Of a DNA stretch of 64,000 bases, positions 7,560-15,574 are shown in pieces. Made by a program: the position numbers and the translations under genes. Under the pieces are notes generated by a model. It saw only the letters and a program-made list of their open reading frames with translations. It was not told where the DNA came from and ran no database searches. Source of the stretch: Rhodocyclaceae bacterium (lineage in GTDB: Bacteria; Pseudomonadota; Gammaproteobacteria; Burkholderiales; Rhodocyclaceae); the NCBI GenBank assembly GCA_026415155.1, contig JAOAHQ010000034.1:1-64000 (forward strand). Reading direction: 5' to 3'. Within the stretch, counting starts at the first letter, position 1; the number at the start of each line of letters is the position of its first letter.

Positions 7560-9036
7560 AGTGCGCAGCGAGGATCGGCATGCCAAGCACCGGCCAGAGG
7601 GTGACGAGCGCGAGCCCCAGCACGAGGAGCAGGATCGCGCTCATCACGAGGCCGTGCTTGAGGAATTCGCCCGGCGTGAATTGCTTCGATTCATAGGCGA
7701 TCGCATTGGGCGCGGCGCCGATCAGGAGCAGGAAGGGCATGCCGGCGGTGGCGAGCGAAGCGAAGAAGATCACGTCGGGCGCGACGCCCAGGTAGCGCGC
7801 GATGACGAGCGAAACGGGCAGCGAGATGGCGATCGCCGCGACGTTCATGATGAAGTTGGTCATCGCGAGCACGAAGGCGGCGATGCCCATCACGAACACC
7901 CACCAGTGCGCGTCAGTGAGAAGGCCGAGCCATTGCACCGCCATCCATTCGGCGGCGCCGGTCTTCCACAGGCAAAAGCCGATGCTCATCGCGCCGGAGA
8001 AGAGCAGCACGATGTTCCAGGGCATCTCTTCGAGATCCTTGACGGTGAGCACGCCGAAGATGAAGAAGAGCAAGGTGGAAGTGAGCATCAGCGCGGCGCG
8101 GTCGATGCCCTTCAAGGCCGGCACGGCCTGCTGCATCGCCATCAGGAGCACGACGAGGGCGACCGCGGCGATGACGAATTTTTCCTGGCCCGTCATCGGC
8201 CCCAACGCGTCGGCGAGCTTGGCGACCTTGGCGCGCAGCCCGGGAATCGTCGCCTTCGAGGGCTTGAAGACGATCGAGAGATACAGCCAGATCAAAAACA
8301 CCATGCCCCAGCCGATCAGGCCGAGATAGAGCGGGAAGTCGAAGAAGCCGACCTGGCGGCCGGTGAATTCGGTGAACATCGCCGCGGCGGCGGGTCCGCG
8401 CGCGGCGCCTAAGAGCGTGATGATGCTGCCGGCGCCCGCGGCCCAGGCCATGCCGATGAAGAGCGCCTTGCCAAAGCGCGACGGGCCTTCGCCTTCCTTG
8501 TAGAGCGCGAGGATGGCGAGCAGGATCGGGAACATCGTCGCCGCCACCGCCGTGTGCGCCATGATGTGGGTCAGCAAGGCCGTGACGACGAGGCAGCCGA
8601 GCAAGATGGTGCGCGTGTTCTCGCCGGCGACGGCGAGCATGCGATAGGCGAGCCGCTTGGTGAGCCCGGTCTTCGTGAAGGCCATGCCGATCACGAGCGA
8701 GCCGAAGATGAACATCACCGACGGGTCCATGAAGTCGCGGAAGGCTTCCTTGGCCGGCCGGATCAGGAACAGCGCCTGGAAGACGCCGATGGCGATCGCG
8801 GTGACGCCGATCGGGATCACCTCGAACACCCACCAGATGCCGGCCATCAGGAAGAGGCCGATCGCCGCCTTGCCCTCGGGCGAGAGGACGAAGGCCTTGC
8901 CCGAGGGGTCGATCGCATCAGCCCAGGGCGGCGAGAAGTAGACGGCGAGGAAGATCGCCAGGCCGCCGACGAGGGCGCTCCATTTCTTCCAGTCGAAGGG
9001 CCTTGCGGCCTCGAGCGTAAGGGCTTTCTCGCTCAT
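7558..9036 (-). CDS. SLC13/DASS-family sodium:anion symporter
   Basis: A 492-residue membrane protein with about 12 helices. The first helix begins near residue 21 (SALVGGLAIFLAVYFSPP). It shows the duplicated SLC13 architecture with helix-hairpin loops GAGSIITLLGAARGPAA and MTNFIMNVAAIAIS where substrate and sodium bind. Family substrates include sulfate, thiosulfate-like anions and C4-dicarboxylates; the exact substrate cannot be read from sequence. A good GGAGGT ribosome site precedes the ATG at 9036, which overlaps the stop of the CBS gene (ATGA). It is thus the third gene of a SulP2-CBS-SLC13 operon. Pairing with SulP transporters suggests an inorganic or small organic anion. Confidence 0.8.
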   Translation of the reverse strand: MSEKALTLEAARPFDWKKWSALVGGLAIFLAVYFSPPWADAIDPSGKAFVLSPEGKAAIGLFLMAGIWWVFEVIPIGVTAIAIGVFQALFLIRPAKEAFRDFMDPSVMFIFGSLVIGMAFTKTGLTKRLAYRMLAVAGENTRTILLGCLVVTALLTHIMAHTAVAATMFPILLAILALYKEGEGPSRFGKALFIGMAWAAGAGSIITLLGAARGPAAAAMFTEFTGRQVGFFDFPLYLGLIGWGMVFLIWLYLSIVFKPSKATIPGLRAKVAKLADALGPMTGQEKFVIAAVALVVLLMAMQQAVPALKGIDRAALMLTSTLLFFIFGVLTVKDLEEMPWNIVLLFSGAMSIGFCLWKTGAAEWMAVQWLGLLTDAHWWVFVMGIAAFVLAMTNFIMNVAAIAISLPVSLVIARYLGVAPDVIFFASLATAGMPFLLLIGAAPNAIAYESKQFTPGEFLKHGLVMSAILLLVLGLALVTLWPVLGMPILAAH

Positions 9037-9554
9037 GCCGCACCTCCTTCGCCGAGCACCGCCGCAGCGACTTCGCCGAGCAGATCGACGATGCGCACCA
9101 CGCCAATCGTGCGGCCGCCCTCGGCGACGGGGATCAGGTTGTAGTCCGCCTTGGCGAGGCGGTAGAGCGCGAGCGTGAGCGGCGCGTCGGGCGAGAGCGC
9201 CGGCGCGATCGGCAGCATGTGCTCGCCGACTTTTTGCGTGGCCGCCTTGCGGCAGCTCTCCTCGCTGTCTTCCTGCCACAAGAGGGCGAGGGATTCGGGA
9301 TCGCCGCCGCCGCCTTCGTAATGGGCCGGCGCGCCGGTGAGGTAGTCCGGCAGCACGGCCTGCAGCAGTCGGTGCAGCGTCAGGCGGCCGACCGGCCGTT
9401 CGGCGCGGTCGAACACCAGCACGGTGCGAAAGCGCTCGATCTCATAGCGGTTGCTAAGCAGCGCGAAGACATCGCGCAAGGGCTGGTCGGCATAGACGTG
9501 CGGAAAGTCGGCAAGCGGCGTCATCAGCTCGCGCACGGTTCCTGAAATCGGCAT
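9033..9554 (-). CDS. CBS-domain pair protein, likely transporter regulator
   Basis: A 173-residue soluble protein built from two CBS motifs: one near residues 1-65 (VRELMTPLADFPHVYADQPLRDVFALLSN... RPVGRLTLHRLLQAVL) and one near 105-170 (VGEHMLPIAPALSPDAPLTLALYRLAKA... GVVRIVDLLGE). CBS pairs bind adenine nucleotides and often gate transporters. Here it lies between SulP2 and the SLC13 symporter, 21 bp after SulP2 and overlapping SLC13 by 4 bp, so it probably senses energy or nucleotide state for one of them. GGAGGG precedes the ATG at 9554. No DNA-binding or kinase domain is attached. Confidence 0.8.
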   Translation of the reverse strand: MPISGTVRELMTPLADFPHVYADQPLRDVFALLSNRYEIERFRTVLVFDRAERPVGRLTLHRLLQAVLPDYLTGAPAHYEGGGGDPESLALLWQEDSEESCRKAATQKVGEHMLPIAPALSPDAPLTLALYRLAKADYNLIPVAEGGRTIGVVRIVDLLGEVAAAVLGEGGAA

Positions 9555-9575
9555 GCTGGGCCCTCCTTGAAAGGA

Positions 9576-11726
9576 TCAATCGTGCAGCCCCGCGGCCGCC
9601 AGCGTCAGGCGGCGCGGCGGCGGCTTGAGCGGGTCGTCCTCATCGACATGCTCGGGACGCGCATAGATCGCCTCGAGCGCCTGCTCGGCGGTGGCATAGA
9701 AGCGGCGCGCGCCGATCAGATCCCACAGGCCGGTGGCGCGCATCACGTCCATGACCTGCTTCTTCAAGCCGGCGAAAATGACGACGACGCCGCTTTCGTT
9801 CAGGCGCTCGACGAGGTGGTGGATGACCTCCTCGCCCGAGGCGTCGATGTCGTTGATGCCGTCGCCGACGATGAGCAGATAAGGCGCCTCGGGATTCTCG
9901 GCCACCGCGGCGAGCACCGCATCCTCGAAGTAGGAGACGTTGGCGAAGTAAAGCCGCCCATCGAAGCGCACGGCGGTGACGACCTTCGAGGCCGGCAGGT
10001 TGTTGAGCTTGGCATCGCGCAGCGTGCCGTCGTGATAGCGGCCGAGGATGGCCACACGCGGCTTCATCGTCGTGTAGAGGAACAGCACGAGCGCAAGGCC
10101 CGCGCCGACCAGGATGCCCTTGTCCAGATGCGGCGCGGCGATCAGCGTGACGACGAAGGTCACCGCCGCCACCGTGCCGTCGAGCTTGCTCGCCTGCCAG
10201 GTGTGCTTGAGCGCGGCAGGCGTGATGAGTCCGGTGACGGCGAGCAGGATGATCACCGCGAGCACGGCCTTGGGGAGATGATAGAGGTAGGGCGTGAGAA
10301 ACAGCAGGGTGACGGCGACGAACAGGCCATTGAAGACCATCGCGAAGCCGGTCTTGGCGCCTGCCTGCAGGTTGATCGCCGAGCCAGTGAAGGAGCCGGT
10401 GGCCGGGTAGGACTGGAAGAAGGCGCCGGCAACGTTGGCCAGCCCCTGGCCGATCAGTTCCTGGTTCGGGTCGAGGCGCTGCTTGGTCTGCGCGGCGAGC
10501 GCCTTGGCCATCGAGATCGATTCCATGAAGGCGACCAGCGCGATGATGAAGGCGGCGGAGAGTAGCGACATCATTGCATCGAGCGACAGCGGCGGCAGCT
10601 TGAAGGAGGGCAGCCCCGAGGGAATCGTGCCGACGACGTCGCCGCCGCCCATCAGGGAGAGCTGGCCTTTTTCGACCTTCTTGATGCGCCACTGGCGGCC
10701 GTCGGTCTCGACGCCTGGCGGCACCGTGCCCTTGACGTAGAGCAGCGCCGGCTCATTTTCGGGCGCCTTGACGCGTTCGAAGTGTAGGCGGTTGATCTGC
10801 GCCAGGCGCGCCTTGTTCTGCGCCTCGAGGCTTAGCAGGTTGAGGCGTATGAGATCGATCTCATGGCGCAGGTCGATGACGCGGCGCGCGTCGTTTTCCT
10901 TCTCGGCGGCGCGCAGTTCGTTGGACTTGGCTGTCGACTCGGCCAGCAGCGCCTTGATCTGCCGGTCGGCGGCGTCATAGGCGGCGACCAGCTCGCGCGC
11001 CGCCGGCGTGGCGATCGTGTCGATCGCGCCCTTCGACTTGTGCTCGAAGCCGATCGCGTAGCTCACCAAGGTGGTGATGATCACGGCGATCAGCACGCTG
11101 GGCTTGGCGAGCGGTTTGATTTTTTTCAACACCAGCATCAGCGCGAGCGCGAAGACGGACATCGCCAGCGTCGGCAGGTGGGTCTGCGGCAGATAGCCGA
11201 GCATTTCCCAGATGTCCTTGAGGAAGGAATCCGAGCGGCCCTTGGGGATGCCAAGCAGCATGTCGAGCTGCGAGAGCGCGATGATGATCGCCGCGGCGTT
11301 CATGAAGCCCAAGATCACCGGATGCGAGACGAAATTGACGATGGTGCCGAGCTTGAGCAGCCCCAGCGCGAGCTGGATGACGCCGACCATCAGCGCGAGG
11401 AGGAGGGCCAAGCCGATGAATTCCTCGCTGAAGGGGACGGCAAGTGGCGTGATCGCCGCCGCGGTCATCAAGGAGATGATCGCCACCGGCCCCGTGGCAA
11501 GCTGTCTTGAAGAGCCCCACAGCGCCCCGACGATGGCCGGCACCAGCGCAACGTAGAGGCCGTAATAGACCGGCAAGCCGGAGAGCTGCGCATAGGCCAT
11601 CGCCTTGGGCACCAGCACCAGGGCGCCGGTGATGCCGGCGATCAGATCGCTGCGCAGGATGTGGGCATTGATCGGAAACCAGGCGAGAAAGGGAAAGAAG
11701 CGCAAGAGCAGCTTGTTGTCGAACAT
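9576..11726 (-). CDS. SulP-family anion transporter with ~135-residue helical insertion (SulP2)
   Basis: A 716-residue SulP transporter. The N-terminal core (ITGALVLVPKAMAYAQLSGLP, YYGLYVALVPAIVGALWG) and C-terminal core (GQGLANVAGAFFQSYPATGSF) are canonical, followed by a STAS domain with DGINDIDASGEE. Between about residues 230 and 365 it carries an extra ~135 residues, predicted to be a long charged helix or coiled coil (AADRQIKALLAES ... IDLRHEIDLIRLNLLSLEAQNKARL) plus a small beta-rich part. Normal SulP proteins pass here directly to the G-x-IPxGLP loop. SulP3 has the same insertion, so the two are close paralogues. It heads the SulP2-CBS-SLC13 operon. The ATG at 11726 is preceded by GAGGGTT. 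Confidence 0.85.
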   Translation of the reverse strand: MFDNKLLLRFFPFLAWFPINAHILRSDLIAGITGALVLVPKAMAYAQLSGLPVYYGLYVALVPAIVGALWGSSRQLATGPVAIISLMTAAAITPLAVPFSEEFIGLALLLALMVGVIQLALGLLKLGTIVNFVSHPVILGFMNAAAIIIALSQLDMLLGIPKGRSDSFLKDIWEMLGYLPQTHLPTLAMSVFALALMLVLKKIKPLAKPSVLIAVIITTLVSYAIGFEHKSKGAIDTIATPAARELVAAYDAADRQIKALLAESTAKSNELRAAEKENDARRVIDLRHEIDLIRLNLLSLEAQNKARLAQINRLHFERVKAPENEPALLYVKGTVPPGVETDGRQWRIKKVEKGQLSLMGGGDVVGTIPSGLPSFKLPPLSLDAMMSLLSAAFIIALVAFMESISMAKALAAQTKQRLDPNQELIGQGLANVAGAFFQSYPATGSFTGSAINLQAGAKTGFAMVFNGLFVAVTLLFLTPYLYHLPKAVLAVIILLAVTGLITPAALKHTWQASKLDGTVAAVTFVVTLIAAPHLDKGILVGAGLALVLFLYTTMKPRVAILGRYHDGTLRDAKLNNLPASKVVTAVRFDGRLYFANVSYFEDAVLAAVAENPEAPYLLIVGDGINDIDASGEEVIHHLVERLNESGVVVIFAGLKKQVMDVMRATGLWDLIGARRFYATAEQALEAIYARPEHVDEDDPLKPPPRRLTLAAAGLHD

Positions 11727-11775
11727 GGAACCCTCGAATGCGGCACGATGCGCCGGCGAGTCGCAGAGAAGGATG

Positions 11776-11788
11776 CTGCAAGGCGCAG
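11776..11788. promoter_or_regulatory. CTGC-N5-GCAG dyad upstream of SulP2
   Basis: CTGC-AAGGC-GCAG, the first of two similar dyads spaced 21 bp (two helical turns) in the 244-bp divergent region between SulP2 and the gamma-carbonic anhydrase gene. It resembles the TTGC-N5-GCAA elements near the two sigma-54-like promoters. Confidence 0.4.
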
Positions 11789-11796
11789 CGCTCGCG

Positions 11797-11809
11797 TTGC
11801 AAAGCGCAG
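11797..11809. promoter_or_regulatory. TTGC-N5-GCAG dyad upstream of SulP2
   Basis: TTGC-AAAGC-GCAG, second of the tandem dyads. No well-spaced sigma-54 element was found toward SulP2, so its target promoter is unclear. Confidence 0.4.
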
Positions 11810-11884
11810 CATTTTATTCATGCGCCGCACGGCGGGGCAGTGAGCGGCGTTATGCGCGCATCACCGGCGTCTATCGCCGCAGCG

Positions 11885-11909
11885 TGCCGTCTTGCCAGCG
11901 GCGAGTTTG
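11885..11909 (-). repeat. Dispersed 25-bp repeat, copy 3 (intergenic, degenerate)
   Basis: Degenerate reverse-orientation copy just upstream of the predicted promoter of the gamma-carbonic anhydrase gene. Confidence 0.5.
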
Positions 11910-11915
11910 CCGACG

Positions 11916-11944
11916 CTGAAACCGCCCATCGCCCTCATTACAAT
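11916..11944 (+). promoter_or_regulatory. Sigma-70-like promoter for gamma-carbonic anhydrase
   Basis: A CTGAAA -35-like hexamer, 17-bp spacer and TACAAT -10 hexamer, 26 bp before the ATG at 11971. The -35 is weak, the -10 good. Confidence 0.45.
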
Positions 11945-11970
11945 TCCCGCTTTTTTGAGGGAGGCCGACC

Positions 11971-12531
11971 ATGATCCGCAAGAATCCGAGCGGCGATTTG
12001 CCCATCGTCCACGAATCCGCCTTCGTCGATCCCACCGCCATCCTGTGCGGCAAGGTGATCGTCGAGGAGAACGTCTTCATCGGCCCCTATGCGGTGATCC
12101 GCGCCGACGAGGTGGATGAACGAGGCGAGATGGAGCCGATCGTCATCAAGGCCGGCTCGAACATCCAGGACGGCGTGGTGATCCACTGCAAGGCCGGCGG
12201 CGGCGTGACGATCGGGCGTTCTTCCTCGATCGCGCACCGCTCGATCGTGCATGGACCCTGCACGGTCGGCGACAACGTCTTCATCGGCTTTAACTCGGTG
12301 CTGTTCAACTGCACGGTCGGCGATGGCTCGGTGGTGCGCCACAACTCGGTCGTCGAAGGCTGCCATGTGCCGCCCGGCTTCTACATCCCCTCGACCACCA
12401 ACGTGCATTCGGACGAGGAGCTTTCCCGCATCCAGCCGGTGACGGCCGACGTGGCGAGCTTCTCCGAGAGCGTCGCCGAGGCCAATCGCGCATTGGTGCG
12501 CGGCTACAACCGCATCCGCAACGAGTTCTGA
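11971..12531 (+). CDS. Gamma-class carbonic anhydrase-like hexapeptide-repeat protein
   Basis: A 186-residue left-handed beta-helix protein with repeated hexapeptides (VDPTAILCGKVIVEENVFIG and following). The three histidines expected for the gamma-carbonic anhydrase metal site are present: one in DGVVIHCK and two in SSIAHRSIVHG, spaced as in the Cam family. A C-terminal helix (ESVAEANRALVRGYNRI) would pack against the trimer. The predicted reaction is reversible CO2 hydration. GGGAGG precedes the ATG. The gene stands alone on the forward strand between SulP2 and the two-component genes, so bicarbonate interconversion fits the context. Some family members lack anhydrase activity, so catalysis needs proof. 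Confidence 0.8.
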   Translation: MIRKNPSGDLPIVHESAFVDPTAILCGKVIVEENVFIGPYAVIRADEVDERGEMEPIVIKAGSNIQDGVVIHCKAGGGVTIGRSSSIAHRSIVHGPCTVGDNVFIGFNSVLFNCTVGDGSVVRHNSVVEGCHVPPGFYIPSTTNVHSDEELSRIQPVTADVASFSESVAEANRALVRGYNRIRNEF

Positions 12532-12539
12532 GCCGGCAG

Positions 12540-12564
12540 GGCCGTCCCGCCAGCGCCGACTTTC
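12540..12564 (-). repeat. Dispersed 25-bp repeat, copy 4 (intergenic)
   Basis: Near-perfect reverse-orientation copy that fills the gap between the convergent gamma-carbonic anhydrase and response-regulator genes. Confidence 0.75.
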
Positions 12565-12565
12565 G

Positions 12566-13918
12566 CTACTCCATCTGGTAGCGCTTGAGCTTGCGCCACA
12601 GCGAGACGCGGTCGATGCCGAGGATCTGCGCGGCGAGCGTCTGGTTGCCGCCGGCTTCCTTGAGCACCCACTGGATGTAGTCGCGTTCCTGCTCCTCGAG
12701 CGAGGGCAGGCGGCCGTCCTTCTTGCGGAAGGTGCGGATCGCCAGCTCGCGCAGGTCGTCGGGCAGGTGGGCGGCCTCGATGGTCTTGCCCGTGGCGAGG
12801 GCGACGCCGCGCTCGACGATGTTCTCGAGCTCGCGCACGTTGCCGGGAAAGTCGTAGGCCTTGAGGAGCTCCAGCGCCTCGGGGGAAATCTCGCCGACGT
12901 CCTTGCCCATGCGTGCGGCGCATTTGCCGAGGAAGTGCAGGGCGAGCAGGGGAATGTCCTCGCGCCGCTCCGAGAGCGGCGGCAGCGTGAGGTTCACGAC
13001 GTTGAGGCGGAAAAACAGATCCTGGCGGAAGTCGCCGCTCTTGGCCATGTCGATGATGTTGCGGTTGGTCGCGGCGATGAAGCGCACGTCCACCTTCAGC
13101 GGCTTCGTCGCGCCCAGCGGCAGCACCTCGCGTTCCTGGATCGCGCGCAGGAGCTTCACCTGCATCGCCGGGCTCATCTCGGTGATCTCGTCGAGGAACA
13201 GCGTGCCGCCGTCGGCGGCAGCGATGAGCCCCGGCTTGTCGGCCTGCGCGCCGGTGAAGGCGCCTTTGACGTGGCCGAACAGCTCGTTGGCGAGCAGTTC
13301 CTCGTTGAAGGCGCCGCAGTTGATCGCCACGAAGGGCCCGGCCTCGCGCCGGCTGTGGTGGTGCAGGTAGCGCGCGAAGAGTTCCTTGCCGGTGCCCGAC
13401 TCGCCGGTGACGAGCACGTTGCAATCGGTCGGCGCGATCTGGCGCGCCAATTCGAGGAGGCGCTGCATCTGGGCGCTCTGCGTGAGGATCTTCACCTTGC
13501 CCTGGAAGCGCTCGACCTCTTCGCGCAGGGCGCGGTTCTCGCGCCGCAGGCGGATCTTCTCGAGCGCTTCGGCGACCACCTTGCGCACCTCGTCGAGACG
13601 GAAGGGCTTGGCGATGTAATAGAAGGCGCCATGCTTCATCGCCTCGACCGCCGAATCGAGCGTTGCGTAGCCGGTGATGAGGATCACCTCGGTGTCCGGA
13701 TGGCTGGCGCGGCACTTGGCGAGGATCTGCATGCCATCGACCTTCTCCATGCGCAGGTCGGTGAGCACGACGTCGAAGGCCTGCTTGTCCAGATGCGCCA
13801 GGGCGTTGCCGCCGCTTTGCGTGGCGACGACCTCGTAGCCTTCCTTCTTCATGACGTGTTCGAGATTGCGCAGGGCGACCTTTTCGTCGTCCACGATCAG
13901 CAGCTTGCCGTGCTTCAT
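12566..13918 (-). CDS. NtrC-family sigma-54-dependent response regulator
   Basis: A 450-residue activator with the full three-domain plan. The receiver domain has D10/D11, phosphoacceptor D54 and K104. The AAA+ domain has Walker A GESGTGKE (172-179), an intact sigma-54-contacting GAFTGA loop (219-224) and Walker B LFLDEI (240-245). A Fis-type helix-turn-helix forms the C-terminus (NQTLAAQILGIDRVSLWRKL). It therefore should activate RpoN promoters. Its ATG overlaps the stop of the cognate histidine kinase gene (ATGA). The likely targets are the two sigma-54-like promoters at about 7416-7431 and 15548-15562, both serving SulP transporter genes. The inducing signal is unknown. Confidence 0.9.
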   Translation of the reverse strand: MKHGKLLIVDDEKVALRNLEHVMKKEGYEVVATQSGGNALAHLDKQAFDVVLTDLRMEKVDGMQILAKCRASHPDTEVILITGYATLDSAVEAMKHGAFYYIAKPFRLDEVRKVVAEALEKIRLRRENRALREEVERFQGKVKILTQSAQMQRLLELARQIAPTDCNVLVTGESGTGKELFARYLHHHSRREAGPFVAINCGAFNEELLANELFGHVKGAFTGAQADKPGLIAAADGGTLFLDEITEMSPAMQVKLLRAIQEREVLPLGATKPLKVDVRFIAATNRNIIDMAKSGDFRQDLFFRLNVVNLTLPPLSERREDIPLLALHFLGKCAARMGKDVGEISPEALELLKAYDFPGNVRELENIVERGVALATGKTIEAAHLPDDLRELAIRTFRKKDGRLPSLEEQERDYIQWVLKEAGGNQTLAAQILGIDRVSLWRKLKRYQME

Positions 13919-15384
13919 TGGGGTTCCTTGTCGGGAAAGCGCAGCAGGAAGGTGGTGCCCTGGCCGGGGGCGCTTTTCACGGCCACGCAGCCGCCGTGTT
14001 CCGCGACGATCTCGAAGACGATGAAGAGTCCGAGCCCCGAGCCCTGGCCGACGTCCTTGGTGGTGAAGAAGGGGTCGCAGATGCGCGGCAGCACTTCGGC
14101 CGGGATGCCGCAGCCGTCGTCGCTGACTTCGATCTCGACGGCGCTACCGTCGCCGGCGCACTGGCCGAACACCAGTGCGTCGGCCGGGCAGGGCGCGGCG
14201 ACGCGGCGGGCGGCGATCGACAGATGGCCGGCGCCTGCCATCGCATCGACGGCGTTGCCGATCAGGTTGATGAGCGCCTGCTGCAGGCGCTGCTTGTCGC
14301 CAGCGAGCGTCAGCTCGGCGGGGATGGCGAGCGCGACCTCCACGCGGTCGGGAATGCGCGCCTTGGCAAGGCGCAGGCATTCCTCGACGAGCGGGGCGAG
14401 CGTGAGGTTTTCGCGGCGGAAGTCGCGCTCGCGCGCATAGTCGAGCAGGGAGCGCACGATGCGGCGCGCGCGCCAGGTCTCGGCGTCGATCTGCTCGAGG
14501 AGCTCCCGCTGAAAGGCCGTCCCGCCGGCGCCGATTTCTTCCTTGAGGATCTCGCAGGAGGTCGAGATGTTCGAGAGCGGGTTGTTGATCTCGTGCGCGA
14601 CGCCGGAGAGCAGCGTGCCGAGCGCGGCGAGCTTCTCGGCGCGCAAGAGCTGGCCCTGACGCTGTTCGAGTTCGTGGAGCACGCGGTTGAAGGCCGCGGT
14701 CAGCGAGACGATCTCGCGGTCGCCGCCGTCCATTTCGAGCTTGGCGAGCCGGCCGGCCGCCACGGCGGCCATGTTGCGCTCCATCTGCTTGAGCGGGCGG
14801 GCGACGCGGCGGGCCAGCAGTTGGCCCGCCAGACCGACGAAGAGGAGTGTGGCGACGATCGAGCCCATCAGCCAGTGGCGATGGCGGGCGAGCTGCTCGC
14901 GCAGCAGCGAGCGCTCGGCGCGCGCCCAGCCTTCGGCGACGGCGAGGATTTCCTTGCCGGCCTGGCGGATGTCGGCTTCGCGCAGCGGATTCTCGCCGTC
15001 GCGCGCATGCTCGGCCATCAGGGTGCCGTAGCGGTCGAGCAGGGCGCGCAGGCTGTCGATGCGCTCCGGCGTCGCGAAGGCGGCGAACGGTTCGGCGTGC
15101 TCGTCGAGGAGCCGTCGCGCCTGGGCGACCCAGGCGCGATGCTCGTCGAGATCGGCGGCCTGCCGGTAGAGGAAATAGTTTTTCTCGAAGCGGCGGATTT
15201 CGAGCGTCGCGCCGAAAAATTCGCCGATGCGCTCGCCGGCGACGATCTGCGTCTCGAGCAGCCGCATCTCGATCAGCGAAAAGACCGACAGGCCGATGAC
15301 GAAGGCCGCGACGGCGGCATAGCCGAGGACGATCTTGCGGCGCAGCGAGCCGGCGGGCCTGGCGGGAGGATTCATCGGTTGCAT
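13915..15384 (-). CDS. Membrane-bound NtrB/PhoR-type sensor histidine kinase
   Basis: A 489-residue sensor kinase. It has an N-terminal transmembrane helix near 15-37, a ~125-residue helical periplasmic domain, a second helix (MGSIVATLLFVGLAGQLLA), a HAMP linker, a HisKA box with LSGVAHEINNPLSNIS and a HATPase domain (DDGCGIPAEVL, GQGSGLGLFIV). It is paired with the NtrC-type regulator that follows. The start at 15384 (MQPMNPPARP) is one of three close ATGs (15375, 15384, 15396) with no clear ribosome site. A dispersed-repeat copy is read in frame (EIGAGGTAFQ) between the HisKA helices and the ATPase domain. The periplasmic domain is all-helical, so a small anion or protein partner might be the signal. 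Confidence 0.85.
   Translation of the reverse strand: MQPMNPPARPAGSLRRKIVLGYAAVAAFVIGLSVFSLIEMRLLETQIVAGERIGEFFGATLEIRRFEKNYFLYRQAADLDEHRAWVAQARRLLDEHAEPFAAFATPERIDSLRALLDRYGTLMAEHARDGENPLREADIRQAGKEILAVAEGWARAERSLLREQLARHRHWLMGSIVATLLFVGLAGQLLARRVARPLKQMERNMAAVAAGRLAKLEMDGGDREIVSLTAAFNRVLHELEQRQGQLLRAEKLAALGTLLSGVAHEINNPLSNISTSCEILKEEIGAGGTAFQRELLEQIDAETWRARRIVRSLLDYARERDFRRENLTLAPLVEECLRLAKARIPDRVEVALAIPAELTLAGDKQRLQQALINLIGNAVDAMAGAGHLSIAARRVAAPCPADALVFGQCAGDGSAVEIEVSDDGCGIPAEVLPRICDPFFTTKDVGQGSGLGLFIVFEIVAEHGGCVAVKSAPGQGTTFLLRFPDKEPQ
14515..14539 (-). repeat. Dispersed 25-bp repeat, copy 5 (inside histidine kinase)
   Basis: In-frame copy inside the histidine kinase gene, encoding EIGAGGTA in the sense direction. 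Confidence 0.65.
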
Positions 15385-15391
15385 TATGCAA
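15379..15391. promoter_or_regulatory. TTGC-N5-GCAA dyad, distal enhancer candidate
   Basis: TTGC-ATTAT-GCAA with arms extending to TTGCAT/ATGCAA around one central base, about 185-195 bp upstream of the predicted sigma-54 start. It also covers the start codon region of the divergent kinase gene, so it could autoregulate the kinase-regulator pair. Confidence 0.5.
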
Positions 15392-15464
15392 TCCATGCCG
15401 CTCGTCGTGCAACAGTCGTCTTGGGCCGTGCCGGAAAGCGTCAAGGCGCTTCGTGGCGACGGGG

Positions 15465-15481
15465 TGTTGCATCTCGCAGCA
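15465..15481. promoter_or_regulatory. TGTTGC-N5-GCAGCA dyad, proximal enhancer candidate
   Basis: TGTTGC-ATCTC-GCAGCA, six-base arms with one mismatch, about 95-110 bp upstream of the predicted sigma-54 start. This matches the placement of the dyad upstream of the SulP1 promoter. Confidence 0.5.
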
Positions 15482-15496
15482 CTCCAGGGGCGGATC

Positions 15497-15508
15497 TGCA
15501 TTGGCGCA
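15497..15508. promoter_or_regulatory. TGC-N6-GCA weak dyad
   Basis: TGC-ATTGGC-GCA, a third, weaker site of related shape but with one base more spacing. Confidence 0.25.
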
Positions 15509-15547
15509 TGTCCAGTCATTTCATGGGCTTGGGCGGGCCGGTGGGGA

Positions 15548-15562
15548 TGGCACGAATGCTGC
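15548..15562 (+). promoter_or_regulatory. Sigma-54 (RpoN) promoter-like element for the Usp/SulP3 genes
   Basis: TGGCAC-GAATG-CTGC: GG and GC are exactly 10 bases apart and the -24 hexamer is perfect. The predicted start (~15574) falls one base before the ATG at 15575, so the first gene would be nearly leaderless, or its translation might use a different start. This closeness is the main weakness of the call. Confidence 0.55.
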
Positions 15563-15574
15563 GCCGGGAACGGC

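Noticed and set aside
11727-11775. Sigma-54 promoter directed at SulP2
   Set aside because: The best candidate (CGGCGC..CCGC) has 11 rather than 10 bases between GG and GC, and a poor -24 element.
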